The notes beneath the pieces were generated by a model. That model was given only the letters and a program-made list of their open reading frames with translations. It had not been told where the DNA came from and did not search any database. 64,000 nt of DNA from Paludibacter sp. Lineage in GTDB: Bacteria; Bacteroidota; Bacteroidia; Bacteroidales; Paludibacteraceae. The stretch is taken from assembly GCA_028710415.1 (NCBI GenBank), contig JAQTUE010000007.1, forward strand, positions 144,821 through 208,820, read 5' to 3'. This document shows, piece after piece, positions 1-9,113 of this stretch. Positions within the stretch are counted from its first letter, which is position 1. Each line of letters begins with the position of its first letter. The translations under genes were made by a program, and so were the position numbers.

Positions 1-1013
1 GCGTCTATCCGCTGGCACATATAATTACAGCAAAATACTGGCATAACCTGCACGAAGAGAGCCTACACCTGACCATTGCAGATACGGGATGGTTGAAAGC
101 CGTGTGGGGAAAACTATATGGTCAATGGATTGTCGGAGCCTGCGTATTTGTGTACGATCATGAAAAGTTTACTCCGGCAGCCATGCTTGAAATGATTCAG
201 AAACATCGCATCACCTCATTGTGTGCCCCTCCTACAATTTTTCGTTTTCTGATACGTGAAGACCTGACCCATTATGATTTATCATCCCTGGAATACTGTA
301 CCATTGCAGGTGAAGCATTGAATCCTGCTGTTTATGAGCAGTTCTTAAAACTTACCGGAATCAAATTACGCGAAGGGTACGGCCAAAGCGAAACGACCCT
401 TTCACTCTTTACATGTCCCTGGGTAGAACCAAAACCAGGATCGATGGGACTGATCAACCCGCATTATGATGTTGACTTATTAACTCCTGAAGGACGTACG
501 GCAGAAGTGGGTGAACAGGGACAGATAGTGATCCGGACCGATAAAAGTTACCCTGTGGGTTTATTCAAAGGGTACTACCGCAACGAAACACTTACAACCG
601 AATGCTGGCATGATGATATCTATTATACCGGGGATGTGGCATGGCGTGATGAAGATGGTTACTTCTGGTTTGTTGGGCGTGCCGATGATGTGATAAAAAG
701 TTCAGGGTACCGTATCGGGCCTTTCGAAGTGGAAAGTGCCTTGATGACGCATCCTGCCGTAGTGGAATGTGCCATTACAGGAGTTCCGGATGAAATCCGG
801 GGACAAATTGTTAAAGCTACGATCATCCTGGCAAAGGATTACAAAGACAAAGCGGGCGATAAACTGATTAAAGAAATTCAGGAACACGTGAAAAGTGTGA
901 CTGCACCATATAAATATCCAAGGATCATAGAGTTTGTGAATGAATTGCCTAAAACAATCAGTGGCAAGATTCGCAGGACTGAGATCAGGGAGAAAGACAA
1001 TAACAATTTATAA
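1..1013 (+). CDS. AMP-dependent acyl-CoA synthetase, 5' end outside window
   Basis: This is the C-terminal part of an adenylate-forming acyl-CoA ligase, which activates a carboxylic acid with ATP and transfers it to CoA in the cytoplasm. The frame is open from base 3, and residues before the first TTG (93), such as the HIITAKYW and ADTGW stretches, match the family, so the gene starts upstream of the window. Visible motifs are YGQSET (core A5), YTGD, the hinge region [20 protein letters not shown] (A8) and the catalytic-lysine motif [10 protein letters not shown] (A10). The pattern resembles medium-chain acyl-CoA or acetyl-CoA synthetases; the substrate cannot be read from the sequence. upp follows 11 bases later on the same strand. 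Confidence 0.88.
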   Translation, partial: VYPLAHIITAKYWHNLHEESLHLTIADTGWLKAVWGKLYGQWIVGACVFVYDHEKFTPAAMLEMIQKHRITSLCAPPTIFRFLIREDLTHYDLSSLEYCTIAGEALNPAVYEQFLKLTGIKLREGYGQSETTLSLFTCPWVEPKPGSMGLINPHYDVDLLTPEGRTAEVGEQGQIVIRTDKSYPVGLFKGYYRNETLTTECWHDDIYYTGDVAWRDEDGYFWFVGRADDVIKSSGYRIGPFEVESALMTHPAVVECAITGVPDEIRGQIVKATIILAKDYKDKAGDKLIKEIQEHVKSVTAPYKYPRIIEFVNELPKTISGKIRRTEIREKDNNNL

Positions 1014-1024
1014 TTTAAAATTAG

Positions 1025-1678
1025 ATGAATATTATCAATCTGTCGGAAAACAATTCCGTATTAAAACATTATTTGAAGGAAATCCGTTCTGTAAAAATCC
1101 AAAAAGACTCCATGCGTTTTCGCAGGAATATGGAACGGATCGGCGAAATAATGGCATATGAAATCAGTAAAAAATTGCGCTACAAAGCCGAGGATGTAAA
1201 AACACCCCTTGGCATGGCGAATACCGAAGTGATTGATGAAAAGATTGTGATAGCCACGATACTGCGTGCAGGCCTGCCATTTCATACAGGTTTCCTGAAT
1301 TATTTTGACGGAGCTGAAAACGCTTTTGTATCGGCATACCGAAAATACAAAGATGCCTTGAAATTTGATATCTATATTGAATACATCGCTTCACCTAACC
1401 TGGATGGGAAAACATTGATCATAACCGATCCAATGCTCGCTACAGGGGGTTCTATGGAGCTTGCTTACGGCGCCCTGCTCACCAAAGGCAAACCGGCGCA
1501 TATTCACGTAGCGACTGTAATTTCAAGCCAGGTGGCCATTGATTACATTGCATCCCATTTCCCGGAAACAAAGACCACAGTATGGGCTGCAGCTATTGAT
1601 CCCGAATTAAACGAGCATTCTTACATCATACCAGGACTGGGCGATGCAGGCGATTTGGCATTTGGAGAGAAATTATAG
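1025..1678 (+). CDS. upp: Uracil phosphoribosyltransferase
   Basis: Upp salvages uracil by joining it to PRPP to give UMP. The 217-residue protein has the PRPP-binding loop LIITDPMLATGGSM at about residues 131-145 and the uracil-binding C-terminal signature IPGLGDAGDLAFGEK. Length is typical for the family. It follows the acyl-CoA ligase gene by 11 bases, so co-transcription is likely, and is closed by a strong hairpin terminator. There is no obvious Shine-Dalgarno site, which is usual in Bacteroidota. Confidence 0.93.
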   Translation: MNIINLSENNSVLKHYLKEIRSVKIQKDSMRFRRNMERIGEIMAYEISKKLRYKAEDVKTPLGMANTEVIDEKIVIATILRAGLPFHTGFLNYFDGAENAFVSAYRKYKDALKFDIYIEYIASPNLDGKTLIITDPMLATGGSMELAYGALLTKGKPAHIHVATVISSQVAIDYIASHFPETKTTVWAAAIDPELNEHSYIIPGLGDAGDLAFGEKL

Positions 1679-1700
1679 AAAAACTTATTTTTATCATCTA

Positions 1701-1738
1701 AAAAAACCTTCAAACAAATAATGTTTGAAGGTTTTTTT
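1701..1738. terminator. Bidirectional terminator between upp and the glycosidase gene
   Basis: An inverted repeat, ACCTTCAAAC pairing with GTTTGAAGGT around an AAATAAT loop, is flanked by an A-run and a T-run. It can therefore stop transcription of upp from the left and of the convergent GH5-like gene from the right. Confidence 0.88.
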
Positions 1739-1773
1739 AATAGAATAACTTGTGTCTTATAAAATCCAGCAAA

Positions 1774-2913
1774 TTACTTTCCATTCATTTTCTTAATAAA
1801 ATCTATTTCATTCTGGTCAAAGGGTGTTTTGTCCTGACGCAAGATGTCGTGGAACCAAATTAAAGGTTCCTTCTTATTAGGTTCAGGTGCATCCCATGCA
1901 AAAATAGTATTCGTTTTTCCTGACACAAAACCCCAGTTGATTGCACCAATGTTATTCTTTTTAAGTAATGGCATAATATTTTCAAATCGACTATCACGCT
2001 TCCGAGCCATGTATTCAGTGCAAATCATTGGACGCTCATGCACTTTCAAAATATCGATACATGTTTGCTGGTTTATTTCATTTCCATAATTATGATAAGT
2101 AATAATATCCGAATTTGAAGCCTGACATGTTGATATTTCAGTACAACCGAAACACCACACACCCGATGAAACTGGTTGAGACGGATTTATTTGCCTTGCC
2201 CATTTGAAGACATTTTTAAGCAACGGAATGGATGTATTTCCATGATCGCTATTTCCAGGTTCGTTATATAGATCCCATAAAAGGATTCTTTTGTCATTTT
2301 TAAAAGTAACTAATATGTCCTTTATATAATTTTCTAACAAAGGGAAAAGTGTCAACGTATCTCGTCTGAGTGAACTTGACGGATCCTGAACCCAACCCGA
2401 ATTATGAACACCTGGTTTTGGAACGGGTTGTTTCCCTAAAGCCGATTCTTCATTCCAACAGTCATCAAAGAAAACCAATATTGTTCTTATCTGGTGTTTT
2501 GATGAAATTGACAGATATTTATTTATTCGTTTCTTGAATGATGCCGGATCATTTTTCCAGACTACACTACTCAAATAAACTCGCATAGTATTAAAACCTA
2601 ATTCATGGGCCCATCCCAATTGTTTATCAATAGTTTTAGGATCAAATGTTTCTGCCTGCCACATTTCTATCTGATTTACAGCTGTACTTGTTTGATAATT
2701 ACAACCGCTTAACCATGGTTGTTGATTATACCACATTTTGGCTTTTTGTTTACTCCAAATCTCTCCATTTGTATTTGTTAGGTTTGATGGAACATTATCC
2801 TGAGCTTTTGAATAGCCTGTCGGAAGTAAAAATAACAAACAAAAAAGTGCTAAAACAGTTCCCTTATTTGATATTACGAAATTTAATTTAGATAGTTTTT
2901 TATTTATAATCAT
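1774..2913 (-). CDS. Secreted GH5-like glycoside hydrolase (cellulase superfamily)
   Basis: The 379-residue protein starts with a basic region and a hydrophobic stretch (about residues 18-36) that looks like a signal peptide, so it is probably exported. The remaining sequence has the layout of a clan GH-A TIM-barrel glycosidase. LWDLYNEPGN carries the predicted acid/base glutamate and MICTEYMAR carries the predicted nucleophile glutamate. WNEESALGK and NWGFVSGKTNT also fit retaining beta-glycosidases of the GH5 type. The polysaccharide substrate is not evident. No SusC/SusD pair lies beside it, so it is not part of a recognisable polysaccharide utilisation locus within this window. Confidence 0.72.
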   Translation of the reverse strand: MIINKKLSKLNFVISNKGTVLALFCLLFLLPTGYSKAQDNVPSNLTNTNGEIWSKQKAKMWYNQQPWLSGCNYQTSTAVNQIEMWQAETFDPKTIDKQLGWAHELGFNTMRVYLSSVVWKNDPASFKKRINKYLSISSKHQIRTILVFFDDCWNEESALGKQPVPKPGVHNSGWVQDPSSSLRRDTLTLFPLLENYIKDILVTFKNDKRILLWDLYNEPGNSDHGNTSIPLLKNVFKWARQINPSQPVSSGVWCFGCTEISTCQASNSDIITYHNYGNEINQQTCIDILKVHERPMICTEYMARKRDSRFENIMPLLKKNNIGAINWGFVSGKTNTIFAWDAPEPNKKEPLIWFHDILRQDKTPFDQNEIDFIKKMNGK

Positions 2914-3251
2914 GTTTTTCAGGTTGTTAGACTTTAAAAAATAGTCATTTGCATTTGCAACAAATATATCAAAAAAAACATTGCATTTTTATCTCTGATG
3001 TATTATTAATATTTTGTTTGAGATATAAATTGAGTATATTCTATAAATAAATGATTTGTTCTACACAATTGATAATTTGAGAAATGTTTTTAGTTAATTA
3101 CCCGTTAACAAAGTATATTTCAGAATATCAATATATATATTTGCATATTGATAGTTAAACCAACACTTTTTTATAGTTTTGCATAACCAAATTTTAAACG
3201 TAGAAATTCTTACAATATTAAATTTATTATTGTCAGGAGAAAGAAATAAAT
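2914..3251. other. AT-rich intergenic region between divergent genes
   Basis: This 338-base spacer separates the GH5-like gene (minus) from the glycan cluster (plus). It is very AT-rich. It contains a possible minus-strand box TATATTTG (complement of 2961-2968) before the glycosidase gene, and a plus-strand TAGTTTTG box at 3174-3181 before gtrA. Neither has a well-spaced -33 TTG. No gene or repeat was recognised. Confidence 0.5.
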
Positions 3252-3707
3252 ATGAGTATATCAGGAAGAATTGAATATTTAAAATCATTGTTTAAAGGGA
3301 AAACAAATAATTCATTTTTGCAATTATTCAGGTATACTTTTGTAGGTGGTTTAGCATTCTTAGTCGATTTTGGACTATTGATAATGTTGACTGAATATTT
3401 TCATATCTATTATTTATTATCAGCTGGAATTGCATTTGTTTTTGGATTAATAGTAAACTATTATTTAAGCATTAACTGGGTTTTTAATAGCAGGGTTGTG
3501 GAAAACAAGTTATTTGAGTTCCTCGTGTTCACTTTAATAGGAATTGTTGGGCTAGGGTTAAATGAACTTTTTTTATGGTTACTTACAGATAAATTATTAT
3601 TTTATTATATATTTTCAAAGGCAATAACGACTTTCATAGTGTATTTCTGGAATTTCTTTGCACGTAAATTATTACTTTTCAATCAACATAAAAACAACCA
3701 TGAGTAA
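3252..3707 (+). CDS. GtrA family membrane protein
   Basis: A 151-residue protein with four predicted membrane helices, including one over [18 protein letters not shown] and a C-terminal one ending in [11 protein letters not shown]. Both ends match the GtrA family (PF04138). GtrA proteins are thought to flip undecaprenyl-phosphate-linked sugars across the inner membrane for surface glycan modification. Its stop overlaps the next start by 8 bases, and membrane sugar-transfer genes follow, which supports a role in cell-surface glycosylation. The sugar is unknown. Confidence 0.85.
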   Translation: MSISGRIEYLKSLFKGKTNNSFLQLFRYTFVGGLAFLVDFGLLIMLTEYFHIYYLLSAGIAFVFGLIVNYYLSINWVFNSRVVENKLFEFLVFTLIGIVGLGLNELFLWLLTDKLLFYYIFSKAITTFIVYFWNFFARKLLLFNQHKNNHE

Positions 3708-5286
3708 AACAACCATAATAATTGGCGCCGGACCTGCAGGATTAACTGCAGCATATGAACTGGTTACCAAAACAGATATAAAACCTATTCTCATTGAGCA
3801 GAGCAATGACATTGGTGGAATATCCAAGACTGTTGTTTACCATGGGAATAGAATAGACATTGGCGGACATAGATTCTTTTCAAAGTCACCTGTAGTCATG
3901 AAATGGTGGCAAGATATTTTACCTATTCAAGGCTCGGAATCCAAAGATGAGATATTGAAAGACATTTATTACCACAAAAAGCATAATCGGGTTAAACTGC
4001 CTGAAAATGGTCCTGATCCAGAAAAGACCGATCGGGTAATGCTAATAAGAACCCGATTATCACGTATTTTCTTCCTTAGAAAGTTCTTTGATTATCCAAT
4101 TACTCTAAATTTAAAGACAGTTGCAAATCTTGGTTTTGTCAGGATATTGAAAATAGGTTGGACTTATTCCTGGATTCAGATTTTCCCTGTTAAAAATATA
4201 GATTCACTTGAGGATTTTTTCATTAGCAGATTTGGCCAGGAACTATATAAAACTTTCTTCAAAGATTATACTGAAAAAGTTTGGGGAGTACCTTGTTCAG
4301 AAATTGCTGCTGACTGGGGAGCTCAACGAATTAAGGAATTGTCAGTTTCAAAAGCCTTACTTCATGCTTTAAAATCAATTTTTCGAAGAGAAACCTCGTT
4401 AGAACAAAAAAACACAGATACCAGCTTGATTGAACAATTTATGTATCCGAAACTGGGCCCCGGGCAAATGTGGGAAACAGTTGCACAGATTGTTTTGGAA
4501 AAAGGCGGTATTATTATAAAAGATTCTGAAGTTGTAGAAATAAGTATTGATGAAAATAAGGTTGATGGATTAAGCTACCTGACTCATTCGACTAATACCA
4601 TTACAAAAATATTCGGAGATTATTTTCTATCTACGATGCCTGTGAAAGATCTTATAAGCTCGATGGGCAATAAGGTTCCCTTAGATGTGAAAGCAGTAAG
4701 TGATGGCTTACAATATCGTGACTTTATTACAGTAGGATTGCTATTGAACAAACTGAAAATAAAAAACGAAACAAAAATTGCGACTTTGAAGGACTTAGTT
4801 CCTGATAATTGGATCTACATACAAGAAAAAGAAGTAAAAGTAGGCAGGTTGCAAATTTTCAACAACTGGTCGCCCTATATGGTGGCTGACATTGAAAAAG
4901 TATGGATTGGCCTTGAGTATTTCTGTAATGAAGGAGATGAATTATGGAGTATGTCTGACTCTGAATTTACTCAGTTTGCAATAAATGAACTGCACCACAT
5001 TGACATTATAGATAAAGCAGATGTGATTGACAACACCATTATCAGGATGCCGAAGACCTATCCTGCCTATTTTGGCACTTACTCCCAATTTCCTGTCATC
5101 AGGGAGTTTACTGATAAGCTGGAAAATCTATTCTTAATAGGAAGGAATGGAATGCATAAATATAACAATCAGGATCATTCTATGCTTACTGCTATTACAG
5201 CCGTAGATAATATTATTCATGGAGAAAATTCAAAAGTGAATATTTGGGATATAAATACCGAAGAGGAATATCATGAAGAAAAATAG
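3700..5286 (+). CDS. FAD-dependent oxidoreductase, UDP-galactopyranose-mutase-like
   Basis: I place the start at ATG 3700, because the residues before it in the longer frame (from 3658) come from the end of gtrA and the FAD-binding motif [16 protein letters not shown] begins four residues after this Met. The protein of about 528 residues has a GG-type flavin contact ([18 protein letters not shown]) and a C-terminal FAD contact region ([17 protein letters not shown]). The overall pattern resembles the NAD(P)/FAD amine-oxidase and UDP-galactopyranose-mutase-like enzymes often found next to GtrA genes. The exact reaction is not established. The next gene overlaps it by 14 bases, so gtrA, this gene and the following membrane gene form one operon. 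Confidence 0.78.
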   Translation: MSKTTIIIGAGPAGLTAAYELVTKTDIKPILIEQSNDIGGISKTVVYHGNRIDIGGHRFFSKSPVVMKWWQDILPIQGSESKDEILKDIYYHKKHNRVKLPENGPDPEKTDRVMLIRTRLSRIFFLRKFFDYPITLNLKTVANLGFVRILKIGWTYSWIQIFPVKNIDSLEDFFISRFGQELYKTFFKDYTEKVWGVPCSEIAADWGAQRIKELSVSKALLHALKSIFRRETSLEQKNTDTSLIEQFMYPKLGPGQMWETVAQIVLEKGGIIIKDSEVVEISIDENKVDGLSYLTHSTNTITKIFGDYFLSTMPVKDLISSMGNKVPLDVKAVSDGLQYRDFITVGLLLNKLKIKNETKIATLKDLVPDNWIYIQEKEVKVGRLQIFNNWSPYMVADIEKVWIGLEYFCNEGDELWSMSDSEFTQFAINELHHIDIIDKADVIDNTIIRMPKTYPAYFGTYSQFPVIREFTDKLENLFLIGRNGMHKYNNQDHSMLTAITAVDNIIHGENSKVNIWDINTEEEYHEEK

Positions 5287-6637
5287 TAACTTTGTTTTTT
5301 CAAAGTATAATAAATTTTCATATTATATTAATTCAAACGCGTTAGAAAGAAAACTAATTCCAATATATAGTTTTTCAGCCCTTATCTTTTTATTAATATT
5401 TGTATTCGGTCCCAGCCCAACAGCAGGTGATACAGATACAAATTTTTCTGCAGGACTAAATCTCGCTAATGGAATGCTAGATGCCTTACGTACTCCATTA
5501 TATCCTTCAATCCTCAACTTCTTTAAATTAATATTAAGCAATAATGTTGCTATTAAATTGGGAGTTATTATTTTTCAGTATATAATATTTTTCATATCAA
5601 TATTCTGCTTTTATTATGTTAGTGAGTTTTTCATTAAACATAAGAAAATTGTATTCTTTGTTGTTATGTGCTATGCCTGTCATCCGGCAATTCTTGTATG
5701 GCAGAAGATAATTATGACCGAATCCTTAGCATTGTCGGGAGTTGTTTTCTTTTTATACTTTATTGTCAGATTCTTAGTTACAAAAAAAACAATTTACTCT
5801 TTAATGATAAACCTGTTTGTCTTTCTTTTAATCATGCTAAGACCTGGATTTGTATTCTTGATTCCTATTGTTTTATTCTTTTGGTTGTATTTCATACTTA
5901 AATATAAAAAAAATAGCCTGTTGGGACTATCAGGAATTATAGTTGTCATAATTTTAGTTATTGGTTACTCTGGTATTTTTCAAAAACAATATGGTGTTTA
6001 TTCATTGAGTACAGTAAGTGACATCAACCAGTACATAATGTTACGGGATGCCGGATTGTTAGAAACTAACAATATAGAGAATCCAGAATTTAAAAAAGAA
6101 TTATCCATTACCATTCAGAAAAAGAAATCAGATTCTGACTATTTTGATGAATATATTTATTTTTATTCAAAATATGGATTTGCAGCTAGTAATAAATTTA
6201 TTCACGAATCAATTAAAGGAAATTTATCGGAATATGTAACTTACAATTTAAATCGTTTTATTAAAGAAACAATCAACTCAAGAATAGGTTTTTGGGAAGG
6301 GTTTAACTATAACAAATACAATCATTTTATAAAAGTGCTATGTTGTCCATTTATTTTGCTTTACATTTTTTTAATTTTGTACATTTACAGCCTCTTTAAG
6401 AATAATTTTACTTTTAAGTCTTCTCTTTTTATTTATTCGATCGCCATTTCAAGCATCTTTGTACTAATCGTTGGTGCACCAAATGCCTGGGGAAGGCTTA
6501 TCGTTCCAACTATTCCGATATTATTGATTATGTTTGGGCAATGTTTGGAATATTTAAGATTGAGGCCGAAGAAAGTAGATCTGGTTAAAGCCAATAATGA
6601 ACTTTCCGGTAGCACAAATACAACTATAAAGTTTTGA
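5273..6637 (+). CDS. Polytopic membrane protein, probable GT-C-type glycosyltransferase
   Basis: A 454-residue protein with about ten predicted membrane helices. The first periplasmic loop holds acidic residues ([12 protein letters not shown]) followed by RTPLYPS, as in GT-C fold lipid-linked sugar transferases. The C-terminal part has [19 protein letters not shown]. The start overlaps the end of the flavoprotein gene, so they are translationally linked. It probably transfers a sugar from a polyprenyl-phosphate donor in a surface-glycan pathway, but no specific family could be named. A broken paralogue of its 3' end lies at 6862-6970. Confidence 0.6.
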   Translation: MKKNSNFVFSKYNKFSYYINSNALERKLIPIYSFSALIFLLIFVFGPSPTAGDTDTNFSAGLNLANGMLDALRTPLYPSILNFFKLILSNNVAIKLGVIIFQYIIFFISIFCFYYVSEFFIKHKKIVFFVVMCYACHPAILVWQKIIMTESLALSGVVFFLYFIVRFLVTKKTIYSLMINLFVFLLIMLRPGFVFLIPIVLFFWLYFILKYKKNSLLGLSGIIVVIILVIGYSGIFQKQYGVYSLSTVSDINQYIMLRDAGLLETNNIENPEFKKELSITIQKKKSDSDYFDEYIYFYSKYGFAASNKFIHESIKGNLSEYVTYNLNRFIKETINSRIGFWEGFNYNKYNHFIKVLCCPFILLYIFLILYIYSLFKNNFTFKSSLFIYSIAISSIFVLIVGAPNAWGRLIVPTIPILLIMFGQCLEYLRLRPKKVDLVKANNELSGSTNTTIKF

Positions 6638-6728
6638 TTGACGTACCAGGCACTCGATCAATCATTTCAGTTCACCGTGTCGCGCAGTGTACCCAGCGTG
6701 CAACACTGTGTTTTTCTTGTATAACTAA

Positions 6729-6880
6729 ATGCAAGGATATGTGAATAGAGCCTCTGAAAAGCGTGCACAAGTTCCCGATTATGTTATTCAAAACCAATTA
6801 GTTTTGGCTGGTTTTGAGTCTACATTTAATCAAAATTTGAATTCTACAAACCGATAGGTTATTTTAGCTCATCTTTTTCA
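6729..6880 (+). pseudogene. Remnant of an IS transposase N-terminus
   Basis: From ATG 6729 the translation runs MQGYVNRASEK, then VPDYVIQNQLVLAGFES, FNQNLNSTNR, a TAG stop, and VILAHL. This resembles the N-terminus of DDE transposases of the DUF772 type, which carry a PDYV-x-NQLxLxGFESPF block followed by NRWVxLxHLIPW. The stop replaces the expected tryptophan and the rest of the transposase is missing. The fragment runs directly into the scar of a GT-C-like gene. Family assignment is from remembered motifs. Confidence 0.5.
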
Positions 6881-6970
6881 TGGGGAAGGCTCATCGTTCC
6901 CAGCATCCCAAATCTTTTGATTTTAATTGGTCAAACATTTTCTATTTTAATTCAAAAAAATAATCAATGA
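6862..6970 (+). pseudogene. 3' remnant of a paralogue of the upstream GT-C-like gene
   Basis: The DNA reads SWGRLIV and then, after a one-base frameshift near 6901, SIPNLLILIGQ and a TGA stop. This parallels the upstream gene's [18 protein letters not shown]. The TGGGGAAGGCT-ATCGTTCCA block is shared at DNA level with the upstream gene. The TGA (6968-6970) overlaps the ATG of the next gene as ATGA, which is what an intact upstream operon partner would do. The remnant is therefore probably the original neighbour of the 6967 gene, destroyed by an IS-associated deletion. Confidence 0.65.
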
Positions 6971-8430
6971 AAAAACGTCTCCTATCACTCTTAATACATC
7001 CCCTTTTTATTGCGATTTTTTTGTTTGCAATAATTTTTATAATTGCTGCATATATGCCAATGAACTGTGATGAAGGCGTTTGGCATTATATAGGTAGAGT
7101 TTGGACACAATATGGAATACCCCCATATATTAGTGCTGTTGAAAACAAAACGCCTGGCATTTTTGAGCTTTATGCAATTTCCTATAAATATTTTGGGTTA
7201 AATCTTATTTTTGTACGGTTGCTGGGAATGATCGCCTTAGTTTTTAGTGCTCTAATTGTATATAAAATTGCTACCAAAATTCATAGCAAGGAAGCAGCAG
7301 TTTTTGCTATGTATGTTTTTGGGCTTACAAATACTTGGGGTATGTTTAGTGGTGGTTTTATATCACACACCGAAACATTTATGTTGCTTTTCTCTACGTT
7401 TTCTATCTGGATATTAATCAATGTGTTGGATGATAGAAACAGGATATTTTCTATGTTTCTTGCAGGAATTTCAATGGGAATAGCCATTGCATTTAAGCAA
7501 ATTGCCATTACTACCGCATTTGCAGCAGTTTTGTTTTGTGTGTTTTATCCAAAAAAAAACCTCATTTCTCGGAAAATTACTTCTGTCCTTCTTTTTGTAG
7601 CAGGTATTTTTACAGCAACTCTCATTAGCATATTTCCTATTTTATTAAGTGGTGCCACGTTTAAAAATTATATTGATGGTGCATGGTTAATTCTATTAAA
7701 TTCGGCTTCGAATGCGAGTCTTACCGCACATTTTGCCGACTTCGTGAATGTTCTTATACTATCTCGCATTGCTTTTCTTTTTAGCTTTTTAATGTTGATT
7801 TTCAGGTTTAAATTTTTACTGAAAGATGTATTTTTTATTGGATTATTACTATGGTTTGCGTTCGATTTCTTGGGAGTAAACGCTTCCGGCCACTATTATG
7901 GTCATCAAATTAAACAAATGATGCCCTCTTTTGCCATTATCATCGGAATTCTATTTTCAGAATTATTGAAAAAACTTTCAAGTTCCAAATCATATAAAAT
8001 AAACTATCAATTGGGGATGATTTTATTTGTTATTTTTTCCTTTTTACCATATGGAGGTTTAGGAAAAGGAGCAATTTGTTTTCTTAATAGAAACAAAATG
8101 GATGATGATAAAAAACTTGGAATTTGGCTAAATAACAATACTTTACAGAACGAAACTGTTTTTATAGAGGCAGATTTTCATTCCAATGTGCTGGCTTATT
8201 CCGAGCGATTTTCAGCAAGTAAATACATTAATACCATTTTTTTAACCACCGAAAAAGAAAGAACTGAGCTATTAAATGATTTAAAGAAAAACAAGCCTAT
8301 TTACATAGTGAAATGTAACTTTGATTTGATAAAAGATTCAACTGCAGGGGAAAAAGTAGATGATTATATCAGATCAAATTATGTTATTGAAGAACGAAAA
8401 ACTGAATACGATATTCTGAAACGGAAATAA
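6967..8430 (+). CDS. Dolichyl-phosphate-mannose-mannosyltransferase-like GT-C protein
   Basis: A 487-residue membrane protein with about ten helices. The first luminal loop has the acidic motif NCDEGVWHYIGRVW, and the second has ENKTPGIFELYA. These match the PMT_2/GT39-like glycosyltransferases that use polyprenyl-phosphate sugars. The C-terminal 100 residues (from about KLGIWLNNNT) are soluble. It likely acts at the inner membrane in the same glycan pathway as the genes from 3252. It sits immediately after the scar of a lost GT-C paralogue, with an ATGA stop/start overlap preserved from that gene. Confidence 0.75.
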   Translation: MKKRLLSLLIHPLFIAIFLFAIIFIIAAYMPMNCDEGVWHYIGRVWTQYGIPPYISAVENKTPGIFELYAISYKYFGLNLIFVRLLGMIALVFSALIVYKIATKIHSKEAAVFAMYVFGLTNTWGMFSGGFISHTETFMLLFSTFSIWILINVLDDRNRIFSMFLAGISMGIAIAFKQIAITTAFAAVLFCVFYPKKNLISRKITSVLLFVAGIFTATLISIFPILLSGATFKNYIDGAWLILLNSASNASLTAHFADFVNVLILSRIAFLFSFLMLIFRFKFLLKDVFFIGLLLWFAFDFLGVNASGHYYGHQIKQMMPSFAIIIGILFSELLKKLSSSKSYKINYQLGMILFVIFSFLPYGGLGKGAICFLNRNKMDDDKKLGIWLNNNTLQNETVFIEADFHSNVLAYSERFSASKYINTIFLTTEKERTELLNDLKKNKPIYIVKCNFDLIKDSTAGEKVDDYIRSNYVIEERKTEYDILKRK

Positions 8431-8447
8431 ATAGTGAAATTACCCGA

Positions 8448-9058
8448 ATCGAGTAGGAATTGAGCGATTAATTCGCTCACTGTCCTCTCACACCACCGTA
8501 CATACCGTTCGGTATACGGAGGTTTCTTACTTAATATCTCACGATGGGTGTATGTTGTTATCAGTTATCCTACTGATTATCTTCACTCTAACTTATTATT
8601 CTGATTCCGTCCTATTCTTAACAGGTAACATTTATTTACTATCCTACTGCAAGATACAGCCCTTCAATGAATTTTGAGTCCTCTGTACTTTTTTTCTCCC
8701 ATTAAATCTCATTAGTATCATTTAATATGGCTTCTGCTGACTTCTCACAGTTATTGTTATCCATACTTTTCAGCATGTCCGTGAAATCTCCCCAGGTAAG
8801 ACGAGTAACCTCCTTTCCATCTATCGGGATCATTTACACATACTGATTCTGTTCAGTTTACGGGACTTTGTCCTGCTAGGCAGACTTATCCACAGTATGT
8901 GCCTGATGATGTTCGTATTCCTCCGACCGGAAATTTGCCGCGGGCTTCCTTCAGATTCCACCTCACGATGTACACCCTTTCCTTGAGCTAATGGTTGGCA
9001 ACTGAAAGCCCCCATAAAGGACTTGAACCGTTAAATATACTCGTCATACTAGGCGCAC
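8448..9058 (-). mobile_element. ORF-less group II intron (degenerate)
   Basis: Read on the minus strand, the element begins GTGCGCCTAGTATG at 9058, a typical group II intron 5' end. It continues with the conserved domain I text seen in Bacteroidota introns (GGGGGCTTTCAGTTGCC, CATTAGCTCAAGG, GAGGTGGAATCTGAAGG). Near the 3' end there is a domain V hairpin, CCGTATACCGAACGGTATGTACGG (complement of 8497-8520), then GTGTGAGAGG. A domain VI stem (TGAGCG/CGCTCA) follows, ending CCTACTCGAT at about 8448. Only about 610 bases lie between the ends, so the reverse transcriptase normally carried in domain IV is absent. The exact 3' boundary is uncertain by a few bases. The 61-codon ORF inside is not a gene. 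Confidence 0.85.
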
Positions 9059-9085
9059 AAAAAAAATCTACAAACAATGTGGACT
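9059..9085 (-). terminator. Imperfect terminator of the M48 gene, abutting the intron
   Basis: On the minus strand, AGTCCACA can pair with TGTAGATT (one mismatch, one G-T pair) and is followed by eight T residues. The group II intron's first base (9058) follows this T-run directly. Confidence 0.5.
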
Positions 9086-9113
9086 TTTTTATACAAATTA
9101 AATAATGTCAATA

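Noticed and set aside
940..1161. A 73-codon frame across the acyl-CoA ligase/upp junction
   Set aside because: It is out of frame with two well-supported genes.
3658..3699. Upstream start for the flavoprotein at 3658
   Set aside because: These codons lie within the end of gtrA and the FAD motif begins right after ATG 3700.
8830..9015. A 61-codon open frame on the minus strand
   Set aside because: It lies in conserved group II intron domain I text and has no protein-like motif.
9001..9040. GGTTCAAGTCC-like word on the minus strand, resembling a tRNA T-loop
   Set aside because: It belongs to the group II intron domain I; no cloverleaf or anticodon arm can be formed around it.
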